10,931 bases of DNA from DATKDP01 sp035546335 (GTDB taxonomy: Bacteria > Acidobacteriota > Thermoanaerobaculia > Gp7-AA8), in NCBI GenBank assembly GCA_035546335.1, contig DATKDP010000117.1, forward strand, positions 1-10,931, written 5' to 3'. A program made the translations under genes and the position numbers. Positions 4,977-10,931 of the stretch are shown here, one piece after another (positions within the stretch are counted from its first letter, which is position 1; each line of letters opens with the position of its first letter). The notes below the pieces were generated by a model. That model saw nothing but the letters and a program-made list of their open reading frames with translations. It did not search any database and had not been told where the DNA came from.

Positions 4977-7900
4977 GCCTGGCCTCGATCAGTGTCCGGC
5001 GGCCGATCACCGCGATCATGGTCTTCCTGATCGTCATCCTCCTCGGTGCGATCGCATTCACACGCCTTCCGGTCGATCTGATGCCGGAGATCGTCTATCC
5101 GACGCTCACCATCAGGACCGAGTATCCGAACGTGGGGCCGCAGGAAGTCGAAGATCTGATCACACGCCCGATCGAAGAAGCGGTCGCTGCGATCGCCGGA
5201 GTCGAAGAGATCACTTCGAGCTCGGCTGAAGGAGGATCCAACGTCCGCGTTGCGTTCACATGGGGGACGGATCTCGATGAAGCAGCGGAAGAAATCCGTA
5301 GCCGCATCGAGCGGATCCGCAGCAATCTTCCGGAAGGCTCAACCCCGCCGCGAGTATTCAAGTTCGACCTCGCCGCATTTCCGATCGTCTTCCTCGGAGT
5401 CTCCTCCTCCTCGCTGGGGCCGATCGAGCTTCGCGAATTCACCGAGGAGCGGATCAACCGGCGGCTCGAGCGGATCCCCGGCGTCGCGTCCCTCGATATT
5501 CGGGGGGGACTGCGCAGGCAGATCCAGATCGAGCTCGATCGCGACAAGATGCTCGCACTCGGCCTGTCGGCGGACGAAGTCACCCGGCTGCTGCGCGAAG
5601 AGAATCTGAACCGGCCCGCCGGCAAGGTGGAGGAAGGCAATCTCGATGTCTTCCTGCGAACCGTGGGTGAGTACCGAGCCGCCGAAGAGGTGGGCGCCAC
5701 CGTAGTTTCCGTGCGAGAAGGAACGCCCATCTATCTGCGCGACATCGCCGAGGTGCGTGAAGGGGTCGAAGAGGTGACGACCAGGACGCGGATCGACGGG
5801 CAGCCCGGGATCCGCGTTGCGATCAACAAGCAGTCGGGTGCGAACACCGTGCAGGTCGCCGACGGAATCCTACGCGAAGTCGAGCGGATCAACGCCGACT
5901 ACCCGTCGGTGCGCGTGATCACGATCATCGACACCAGCCAGTACATCAAGAACGCGATCGCCAACGTCCGCAACTCGGCGATCTTCGGCGGACTCCTGGC
6001 GATCTTCATCCTCCTTTTCTTTCTCCGTTCCGAGCGATCGACGCTGGTGATCGCCACCTCGATTCCGATCTCCGTCGTGGCTACCTTCGCTCTCGTCTAC
6101 TTCAGCGGCTACACGCTCAACATCATGACCTTCGGTGGCCTCGCACTCGGCGTCGGCATGCTCGTCGACAACGCCATCGTCGTTCTGGAGAACATCTTCC
6201 GGAAACGCGAAGCCGGCTCCTCCGCAGAACGCAGCGCCGTGGAAGGAACGGGAGAGGTGTCGATGGCGATCACCGCTTCGACGCTCACGACCCTCGCTGT
6301 CTTCCTTCCGATCGTCTTCATGGAGGGCGTCAGCGGTGTGATGTACAAGCAGCTGGCCATCGTCGTCGCCTTCGCCCTCTTTGCGTCGCTCGCGGTGGCG
6401 CTGACCCTCATTCCCGTCCTCTCCTCTCGCCTGCTCGCGATTCGCAACAATGGCCGCAGATCGCTTCTCGCCCCCCTCTACGCCCGCAGCGGGCGCTTTC
6501 TCGAATGGCTCGAGGAGCACTACCGTTCGGCGATCGCCTGGAGTCTTCAGAATAGGAAGACGGTGCTGTTCGGTGCTCTCGCCCTTTTTCTCGGCAGTCT
6601 CGCGCTGGTTCCCTTCATCGGCTCGGAGCTGATGCCGAAGACCGACGAGGGAGAGGTTCGCATCGACGCCGAGATGGCGGTCGGCACCAGACTGGAACTC
6701 ATGGATCAGGCGGTCAGAGAGATCGAGCGCATCGTCGAAGACGCCGTCCCGGAGGCGAAGAACGTTCTGACATCCGTCGGAGGCGGCGGATGGCGCGCAG
6801 GGGGCGCCCACACCGGCAATGTCCGCATCAGTCTGGTCAGCCAGGCGGAGCGCGACCGCTCCTCGGCCGAGATCGCCGAGGCGCTTCGACCGCAGCTCAG
6901 CAGGCTGCCGGGCGTCACGGCGCGAGCGCGTGAAGGGTCGGGGCTGTTCGTGATGAGGATTGCGTTCGGCGGAGGGGATGAAGGCCTTGAGGTGGAGATT
7001 CGCGGCTTCGATCTGCAGACGGGGTTCCGCCTGGCCGAGCAGGCACAGTCGGCGCTGCAAGGAGTGAGCGGCATCTCCGATGTCCGGCTGGGCCGCGATC
7101 CGGGACGCCCCGAGCGGGTCATTCGGATCGATCGCGAGAAGATCGCTCGACTCGGCCTTTCGATGTCGCGTGTCGCCTCGATCGTCGAGACGAATCTCGC
7201 GGGCGCGCGCGCAACGGTTCTTCGGCGGGCCGGCAGGGAATACGACATCTTCGTGCGGCTGAAGGAAGGCGACCGTCAGGTCCTCTCCGACATCGAGAAC
7301 GTCTCCCTCGTCTCATCGACCGGTGAGAGCGTCCCCCTTCGCAGCGTGATCGACGTCAGCTACGCATCAGGACCGGTGGCCATCGATCGAAAGGATCAGG
7401 AACGGGTGATCGTCGTCTCGGCAAACGTGGCAGGGCGTGATCTCGGATCGGTCGCCGCGGATGTGCGGGAGGCGCTGCGCGCGATCAGCGTTCCCGACGG
7501 ATTCGCCCTCGTGCTGGGAGGGGAGTATGAAGAACAGCAGAAAGCGCGCCGCGCCCTGATGGTGACGATGCTGCTGGCGATCATTCTCGTCTACATGGTC
7601 ATGGCGGCGCAGTTCGAAGACCTGCTCGATCCCTTCGTCGTGATGTTCTCGATCCCCATGGCCGCCGTCGGCGTCTTCATCACGCTGTTTCTCACCGGAA
7701 CGACCTTCAACATCCAGAGCTACATCGGCATGGTCATGCTCGCCGGGATCGTCGTCAACAACGCGATCGTTTTGGTCGATTACACGAATCTTCTCCGGCG
7801 GCGCGACGCGTTCCCGCTCATCGAGGCGGTCATCGAGGGGGGACGACGACGGCTCAGACCGATTCTCATGACCACCGCGACGACACTTCTCGCCCTGATT

Positions 7901-8095
7901 CCCCTCAGCCTCGCTCTCGGAGAGGGCTCCGAAGTCCAGGCTCCGATGGCCCGCGCCGTGGTCGGCGGACTCTTCGTGTCGACCTTCGTGACGCTTTTCC
8001 TCGTCCCCGTGGTCTACACCGGACTCGCCGAGTGGCAGCTCGCCCGAAGCGAGCGGCGCGCCGCACGGGAGATGAAGAGCGCCGAAGCGACGTAA
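4973..8095 (+). CDS. RND efflux permease (AcrB/HAE1-like)
   Basis: 1040 residues, normal for an AcrB-type proton antiporter. The cytoplasmic start SLASISVRRPITAIMVFLIV leads into TM1, followed by LPVDLMPEIVYPTLTIRTEY and the first periplasmic porter/docking half. TM2-TM6 follow from about 335, then the internal repeat (TM7 at ~540, second porter half, TM8-TM12 from ~865). The TM4 motif is GVGMLVDNAIVVLENIF: Asp399 matches AcrB Asp407, but Asn400 replaces Asp408. In TM10, GIVVNNAIVLVDYTN has Asn929 where AcrB has Lys940. This D/N/N arrangement occurs in many RND permeases outside the AcrB core. Substrate is unknown (drug, bile-like compound or other amphiphile). It is translated from TTG overlapping the adaptor stop, and ends in tandem stops TAATAA directly followed by a hairpin repeat. 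Confidence 0.93.
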   Translation: MSLASISVRRPITAIMVFLIVILLGAIAFTRLPVDLMPEIVYPTLTIRTEYPNVGPQEVEDLITRPIEEAVAAIAGVEEITSSSAEGGSNVRVAFTWGTDLDEAAEEIRSRIERIRSNLPEGSTPPRVFKFDLAAFPIVFLGVSSSSLGPIELREFTEERINRRLERIPGVASLDIRGGLRRQIQIELDRDKMLALGLSADEVTRLLREENLNRPAGKVEEGNLDVFLRTVGEYRAAEEVGATVVSVREGTPIYLRDIAEVREGVEEVTTRTRIDGQPGIRVAINKQSGANTVQVADGILREVERINADYPSVRVITIIDTSQYIKNAIANVRNSAIFGGLLAIFILLFFLRSERSTLVIATSIPISVVATFALVYFSGYTLNIMTFGGLALGVGMLVDNAIVVLENIFRKREAGSSAERSAVEGTGEVSMAITASTLTTLAVFLPIVFMEGVSGVMYKQLAIVVAFALFASLAVALTLIPVLSSRLLAIRNNGRRSLLAPLYARSGRFLEWLEEHYRSAIAWSLQNRKTVLFGALALFLGSLALVPFIGSELMPKTDEGEVRIDAEMAVGTRLELMDQAVREIERIVEDAVPEAKNVLTSVGGGGWRAGGAHTGNVRISLVSQAERDRSSAEIAEALRPQLSRLPGVTARAREGSGLFVMRIAFGGGDEGLEVEIRGFDLQTGFRLAEQAQSALQGVSGISDVRLGRDPGRPERVIRIDREKIARLGLSMSRVASIVETNLAGARATVLRRAGREYDIFVRLKEGDRQVLSDIENVSLVSSTGESVPLRSVIDVSYASGPVAIDRKDQERVIVVSANVAGRDLGSVAADVREALRAISVPDGFALVLGGEYEEQQKARRALMVTMLLAIILVYMVMAAQFEDLLDPFVVMFSIPMAAVGVFITLFLTGTTFNIQSYIGMVMLAGIVVNNAIVLVDYTNLLRRRDAFPLIEAVIEGGRRRLRPILMTTATTLLALIPLSLALGEGSEVQAPMARAVVGGLFVSTFVTLFLVPVVYTGLAEWQLARSERRAAREMKSAEAT

Positions 8096-8098
8096 TAA

Positions 8099-8130
8099 GG
8101 GGAGAGCGGGCGTCCCGCGCCCGCCCCTGT
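8099..8130 (+). repeat. 32-bp hairpin repeat, copy 2; possible transcript end of the RND operon
   Basis: Identical to 1716-1747 over all 32 bases. It begins immediately after the TAATAA stops of the permease gene. The GCGGGCG/CGCCCGC stem with a TCCCG loop would form at the 3' end of the pump mRNA; it could block exonucleases or help termination, though no T-tract follows. Confidence 0.8.
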
Positions 8131-8304
8131 GAGCGTCCGTAGACAGTTGCCGATCGCAGATCCTTCGCTCGCCCCCCAACCTCGATCACAGCCCGCCCCA
8201 TCTCTCCAGAGAATGGCACCGGCGGGAAATCAAGGTGGTGTGCCTTGACGCCTTCTGATTCCGAACATAAGTTTGATCTGATTCCTCCAGTCGAAAGTCT
8301 CGTG
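8131..8304. other. Intergenic region with no clear gene
   Basis: 174 bp between the pump operon and the next gene. The text CGATCGCAGATCCTTCGCTC at about 8151-8170 recalls dispersed intergenic sequences of high-GC environmental bacteria, but no second copy is in the window. A TTG at 8245 preceded by AAGGTGG is a possible alternative start for the next gene. No promoter motif is convincing. Confidence 0.4.
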
Positions 8305-9861
8305 ATGTCCTCGAGCGTCCGCGTCCGATGCCTCGCCTCGCTTCTGTGCCTGGTCGTTCTGTCCAGCAACTGCGTCGTGCGCGGACCGGTCGCGGCAAGG
8401 CCGGTCACGCCGTCGGTCGAGACGGTGCGCGTCAGCAGTCCGGTGAAAGCGCATCTCGTCGATGGAACGACCATTGTTTATGCGAACGGGCTGACGATCG
8501 GTGATGGCCGTCTCGTTGGCTACGGCATCCACTACGACCTCACGCTGACCGTCCTCGGCCCCATCGCGGAGGTCCCACTCGACCGCGTGCTCGCACTCGA
8601 ATCGTTCGAAAACACCCTGAACAAGGGGATGACGGCGCTCGCGACCTCCGGCGTGACGGCCGCCGCAGTGGTTGGAGCGGCCGTGCTCACGGTTGCGATA
8701 TTCGGCTCATGCCCGACCATCTACTCGGAGAGCGACGGACGCGAAGAGCTCGAGGCCGAGCTCTTCTCCTATTCGATCGCACCTATATTCGAGCTGCAGG
8801 ATCTCGATCGGCTGCGGGCCCAACCGGGTACTGACGGAAGCCTCCGACTGGACGTTCGCAATGAAGCGCTCGAAACCCACTACCTGAATCACCTTGCGCT
8901 CATCGAGGTTCAGCACGCGCCGGACGAGATCGTGATGCCGGACACCCACGGCAATCCTGTGGCCTTGTCCGCACTCTCATCGCCCGAGCAGATCGTGGAT
9001 CGGAAGGGTCGGGATCTGCTGACGACTCTTCGGGACGAAGATGATCTCGCCTTCCGCACGGACCGGGCGACAATGAGCGAGGTCAATCTGCAGGATCTGC
9101 GCGATTCGATCGAGATCAGGTTTCCCGCCCCGCAAGACCGTGACCACGTGGCGCTGGTCTTTCGGCTGCGCAATAGTCTGCTGAACACCGTGCTGTTTTA
9201 CGACATGATGCTGGGAGCAGCGGGCGCTCGCTCGCTCGACTGGCTGGGGAAGGATCTCGGACAGATCGGACCCGCTCTCGAGCTGTCGGGATGGTACTCA
9301 TCGCGGATGGGGATGCGCGTCTCTATCTGGAAAGACGGCGCGTATCGTGAAGTCGCGCGGGTGCCGGATACAGGTCCGATCGCATGGAAAGACGTGGCTG
9401 TGGTTCTGCCCATTCCGGGTGCGGGTGACATGCGCGTACGCCTCGACTTCGTCGCGGACAACTGGCGGATCGATCGGTTGCGCGTGGCTGCCGGAGTGCG
9501 CAGCCCAGCCATCCGCTCGATTCCCATCACGAAAGTCGTCGCGACCGGGGGCGTCAGCGATCCAGCCGCACTGCGGAGTCTCGAGTCTTCCGATGACCAG
9601 TATCTCCGGACATCTCCGGGCCAGGGGTTCAAGATCGTGTTCGACGCGGGCGAGTCCCCCGCCGCTGTTTCTCGAACGTTTCTCCTTGCATCTCAGGGCT
9701 ATTACACCGAGTGGATCCGTGGGTCCTGGATCCAGAGTGCGGGTCGTCGCGATGCCTTTGTTCCAACGGATGAGGCGCTCTTGCAGACGATCCTGCGGTG
9801 GCGAGACGTTCAACCTGAATTCGAGGCGCGATTCGACGCAACGCGCATTCCCGTTCGGTGA
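8305..9861 (+). CDS. Uncharacterised exported protein with GSCPTIYS motif
   Basis: 518 residues, not a family with a known function. The N-terminus MSSSVRVRCLASLLCLVVLS is a signal peptide ending in SSNC; Cys23 would be the lipid site, but Asn at -1 is a poor lipobox, so lipidation is doubtful. Residues 47-100 form a beta-rich stretch (VKAHLVDGTTIVYANG, IAEVPLDRVLALES). A hydrophobic Gly/Ala segment at 112-134 leads into GSCPTIYSESDG, reminiscent of a CP-x-IYS-x-DG signature in uncharacterised exported proteins of Bacteroidota and other diderms (recalled, not searched). Later parts are mixed alpha/beta with DNWRIDRLRV (~385-394) and a closing SRTFLLASQGYYTEW (456-470). The ATG at 8305 was chosen for the signal peptide; TTG 8245 would add 20 polar residues. 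The stop TGA abuts the next gene's start, implying one operon. Confidence 0.75.
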   Translation: MSSSVRVRCLASLLCLVVLSSNCVVRGPVAARPVTPSVETVRVSSPVKAHLVDGTTIVYANGLTIGDGRLVGYGIHYDLTLTVLGPIAEVPLDRVLALESFENTLNKGMTALATSGVTAAAVVGAAVLTVAIFGSCPTIYSESDGREELEAELFSYSIAPIFELQDLDRLRAQPGTDGSLRLDVRNEALETHYLNHLALIEVQHAPDEIVMPDTHGNPVALSALSSPEQIVDRKGRDLLTTLRDEDDLAFRTDRATMSEVNLQDLRDSIEIRFPAPQDRDHVALVFRLRNSLLNTVLFYDMMLGAAGARSLDWLGKDLGQIGPALELSGWYSSRMGMRVSIWKDGAYREVARVPDTGPIAWKDVAVVLPIPGAGDMRVRLDFVADNWRIDRLRVAAGVRSPAIRSIPITKVVATGGVSDPAALRSLESSDDQYLRTSPGQGFKIVFDAGESPAAVSRTFLLASQGYYTEWIRGSWIQSAGRRDAFVPTDEALLQTILRWRDVQPEFEARFDATRIPVR

Positions 9862-9864
9862 GTG

Positions 9865-10269
9865 ATGAGGAATCCGTTTCCTGCTGTTGTGACTCTCGCC
9901 CTCTGCCTGACCGCATGCGCCGTCGGTCCTCGTGTTGGCGACTTCAAACCGGCATATTCGCCCGCGGGAATCGAGGTCACACTGAACCTCGAGGGAGAAT
10001 CGACGTTGAAGGGCGAACTGCTGGAGGTCCGTGACAGCGGTCTCGTCATGCTGAACGACAACGAAGTGATCCTGATCTCATACGCCTCGATACGGCGGGG
10101 CGGGCTCGCTCAGACCGGCATCAGGATCGGCGAAGGAAAGCCTCCGGCCCGGGCCGCCCGCGAGCAACTTCGACTCCTCAGCCGCTATCCGCAGGGTCTC
10201 AGCCCGGAGCTGCTCGCCTCTCTTCTCTCGGCGTACGGTCAGGAGAAGCTCACCATCTGGCCGCGATGA
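9865..10269 (+). CDS. Small uncharacterised lipoprotein, coupled to the upstream gene
   Basis: 134 residues. MRNPFPAVVTLALCLTAC is a textbook lipoprotein signal (LTAC, Cys18). The mature part has a short beta-rich module at about 35-78 (GIEVTLNLEGESTLKGELLE, LVMLNDNEVILISYASIRRG) with the strand pattern of a small SH3/LSm-like barrel. A helical tail follows, with REQLRLLSRYPQGLSPELLA. The upstream gene ends TGA-GTG-ATG: GTG 9862 or ATG 9865 can start it, with no Shine-Dalgarno, so translation probably depends on ribosomes arriving from the upstream gene. Its beta module has a possible counterpart in residues 47-100 of the upstream product. Function unknown; location likely a periplasm-facing membrane leaflet. 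Confidence 0.75.
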   Translation: MRNPFPAVVTLALCLTACAVGPRVGDFKPAYSPAGIEVTLNLEGESTLKGELLEVRDSGLVMLNDNEVILISYASIRRGGLAQTGIRIGEGKPPARAAREQLRLLSRYPQGLSPELLASLLSAYGQEKLTIWPR

Positions 10270-10279
10270 ATCGCTGCCA

Positions 10280-10299
10280 TCCCGTTCGATGAATCGGGA
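10280..10299. terminator. Candidate hairpin between convergent genes
   Basis: TCCCGTTC (10280-10287) pairs with GAA (10291-10293) and CGGGA (10295-10299) with one bulged T and a GAT loop. It fills most of the 31-bp gap between the small lipoprotein gene and the antitoxin gene, which converge. There is no T-tract, so the call is tentative. Confidence 0.3.
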
Positions 10300-10300
10300 C

Positions 10301-10522
10301 TCACTCATACGACTCGCGGCGGTTCGGCGAGTCGCGGCGCATGGTCTCGAGCGAGCCCTCCCAGAGACCGGAGCCAGCAAGTTCGAGAATCTGGCTCGCC
10401 TTCGCGCGCCGAACGAAATCCTCCAGAGCACGCGCGACCGCCCGCGAATAGGTTCTCTCTCCACTGAGGCGCGTCGCCTCTTCGAGTAGCTCCTCATCGA
10501 GCACAAGATTCGTACGTTTCAT
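10301..10522 (-). CDS. vapB: VapB-type antitoxin, orphan
   Basis: 73 residues beginning MKRTNLVLDEELLEEATRLS, then YSRAVARALEDFVRRAKASQ and WEGSLETMRRDS. This is the normal size and layout of the VapB antitoxins that start RTTLVLDDELL: an N-terminal ribbon-helix-helix-like DNA-binding part and a C-terminal toxin-wrapping tail with the W-E-G-x-L-x-x-M-R motif. In complete modules the VapC PIN-domain RNase gene follows directly or overlaps. Here the sequence downstream on the minus strand is the 3' end of the convergent lipoprotein gene, and no PIN-like frame exists. The gene itself is intact. The ATG at 10522 was chosen from the family start; no good Shine-Dalgarno precedes it, so leaderless or weak translation is possible. 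Confidence 0.82.
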   Translation of the reverse strand: MKRTNLVLDEELLEEATRLSGERTYSRAVARALEDFVRRAKASQILELAGSGLWEGSLETMRRDSPNRRESYE

Positions 10523-10598
10523 AGCGCATACTGTACATCCAAAAAGAAACGCTGGCCCTCCCAGGGGCTCGCGGCGCACGCAACCATCGGATCACCTA

Positions 10599-10759
10599 GT
10601 GGAGTGTATTTGATGAATTGGTGCCAGATGGCGAAGAGATCGGCGACGTGAGCGAGGCGCGCCGACGCAGGCATAGCGGTGACTACGTCGAGGAGGCGTA
10701 ACGAAGCTCACGGCGTCGAGAACAAGCCAGGTGGTCCCAATTCATCAAATACACTCCAC
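10599..10759. mobile_element. 161-bp MITE-like element with perfect 23-bp terminal inverted repeats
   Basis: The left arm (10599-10621, starting GTGGAGTGTATTTGATG) is an exact inverted copy of the right arm (10737-10759, ending CAAATACACTCCAC). The inverted repeat continues inward imperfectly to 10632 and 10726, with 30 of 34 positions matching. The arms are AT-richer than the GC-rich core. The core contains GTGAGC and GCTCAC, giving a further partial foldback. No transposase is encoded. CTAG occurs just outside the left arm (10596-10599, sharing one base) and 3 bp outside the right arm (10762-10765); it might be a duplicated target but is not placed symmetrically. Best reading: a non-autonomous element mobilised by a transposase elsewhere. 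No similarity to the IS630-type end at the window's left is visible. Confidence 0.75.
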
Positions 10760-10761
10760 AG

Positions 10762-10931
10762 CTAGGCGGCGCGGTTTTCGTGAACGGCGGCAGCGGTGAC
10801 TCGGATGAAGTCGGAGGCTGCGTCTACGTCGAACGGCTTCCGAAGGATCGAGCTCACGACGCGGCCGTCGAGCCGTTCCAGCGCCAGTGCTTCAGCGTGC
10901 GTGGCGGTCAGGACGATCACAGCCGGGAGGT
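10762..10931 (-). CDS. Response-regulator receiver domain, C-terminal part (runs off window)
   Basis: Reading the minus strand from 10929, 55 residues are open to TAG at 10762-10764: LPAVIVLTATHAEALALERL, then SSILRKPFD and a helix ending HENRAA. VIVLTA is the fourth strand of a CheY-like receiver with its conserved Thr, and ILRKPFD is the fifth strand with the invariant Lys-Pro pair. The phospho-accepting Asp lies upstream, outside the window. The domain ends close to the stop, so it is either a stand-alone receiver or the receiver ends a larger protein such as a hybrid kinase. The stop codon is 2 bp from the MITE-like element. Confidence 0.75.
   Translation of the reverse strand, partial: LPAVIVLTATHAEALALERLDGRVVSSILRKPFDVDAASDFIRVTAAAVHENRAA

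Noticed and set aside
5870..7060. A 396-codon minus-strand frame opposite the permease
   Set aside because: It is Asp/Glu/Arg/His-rich shadow sequence antisense to conserved RND helices and has no family-like motif.
8245..8304. TTG 8245 as start of the 518-residue exported protein
   Set aside because: AAGGTGG upstream makes it possible, but it would put 20 polar residues in front of the signal peptide; ATG 8305 fits export better.
10078..10506. Possible VapC toxin overlapping the antitoxin on the minus strand
   Set aside because: The frame shows none of the spaced acidic residues or the strand pattern of a PIN domain and is Arg/Ser-rich shadow sequence.

Overview
The window looks like chromosomal DNA of a high-GC, diderm (Gram-negative) bacterium. 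The LytS/LytTR-type sensor remnant, the amidase, the GC content and the style of intergenic repeats suggest Acidobacteriota or a similar soil/subsurface lineage. That placement is inference; no rRNA or other marker gene is present. Lipoprotein-type signal peptides, an RND pump with its periplasmic adaptor and a Tat-exported amidase agree with an outer membrane.

Left part (1-1640) is a worn region. The first 66 bases are the start of an IS630-type transposase on the minus strand. Its end lies about 35 bp upstream of a 213-residue gene that looks like a deletion chimera: the three-helix membrane half of a LytS-like histidine kinase joined in frame to the last ~63 residues of a LytTR response regulator. 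A convergent SMR exporter of the SugE/Gdx (guanidinium) type follows, with a stem-loop in its upstream region, and then a 3' remnant of a cytochrome c-type protein that has lost its haem-binding part.

Middle (1640-8100): an intergenic repeat zone, a Tat-exported amidase-signature hydrolase on the minus strand with an 11-nt Shine-Dalgarno match, and a divergent intergenic region holding two adjacent heptanucleotide tandem arrays. To the right is a two-gene RND efflux operon (adaptor lipoprotein, then permease) coupled by a TTGA stop/start overlap. No outer-membrane channel gene or regulator is present. A perfect 32-bp hairpin repeat occurs both beside the amidase 3' end and directly after the pump's tandem stop codons.

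Right part (8100-10931): two adjoining genes for uncharacterised exported proteins (518 and 134 residues), which may share a small beta-rich motif. Then come an orphan VapB-type antitoxin without VapC, a 161-bp MITE-like element with perfect 23-bp terminal inverted repeats, and the C-terminal end of a response-regulator receiver domain whose stop codon lies 2 bp from the element.

No new defence or biosynthetic system can be demonstrated. The most unusual items are the kinase/LytTR chimera, the MITE-like element, the paired repeat structures and the uncharacterised exported-protein pair.
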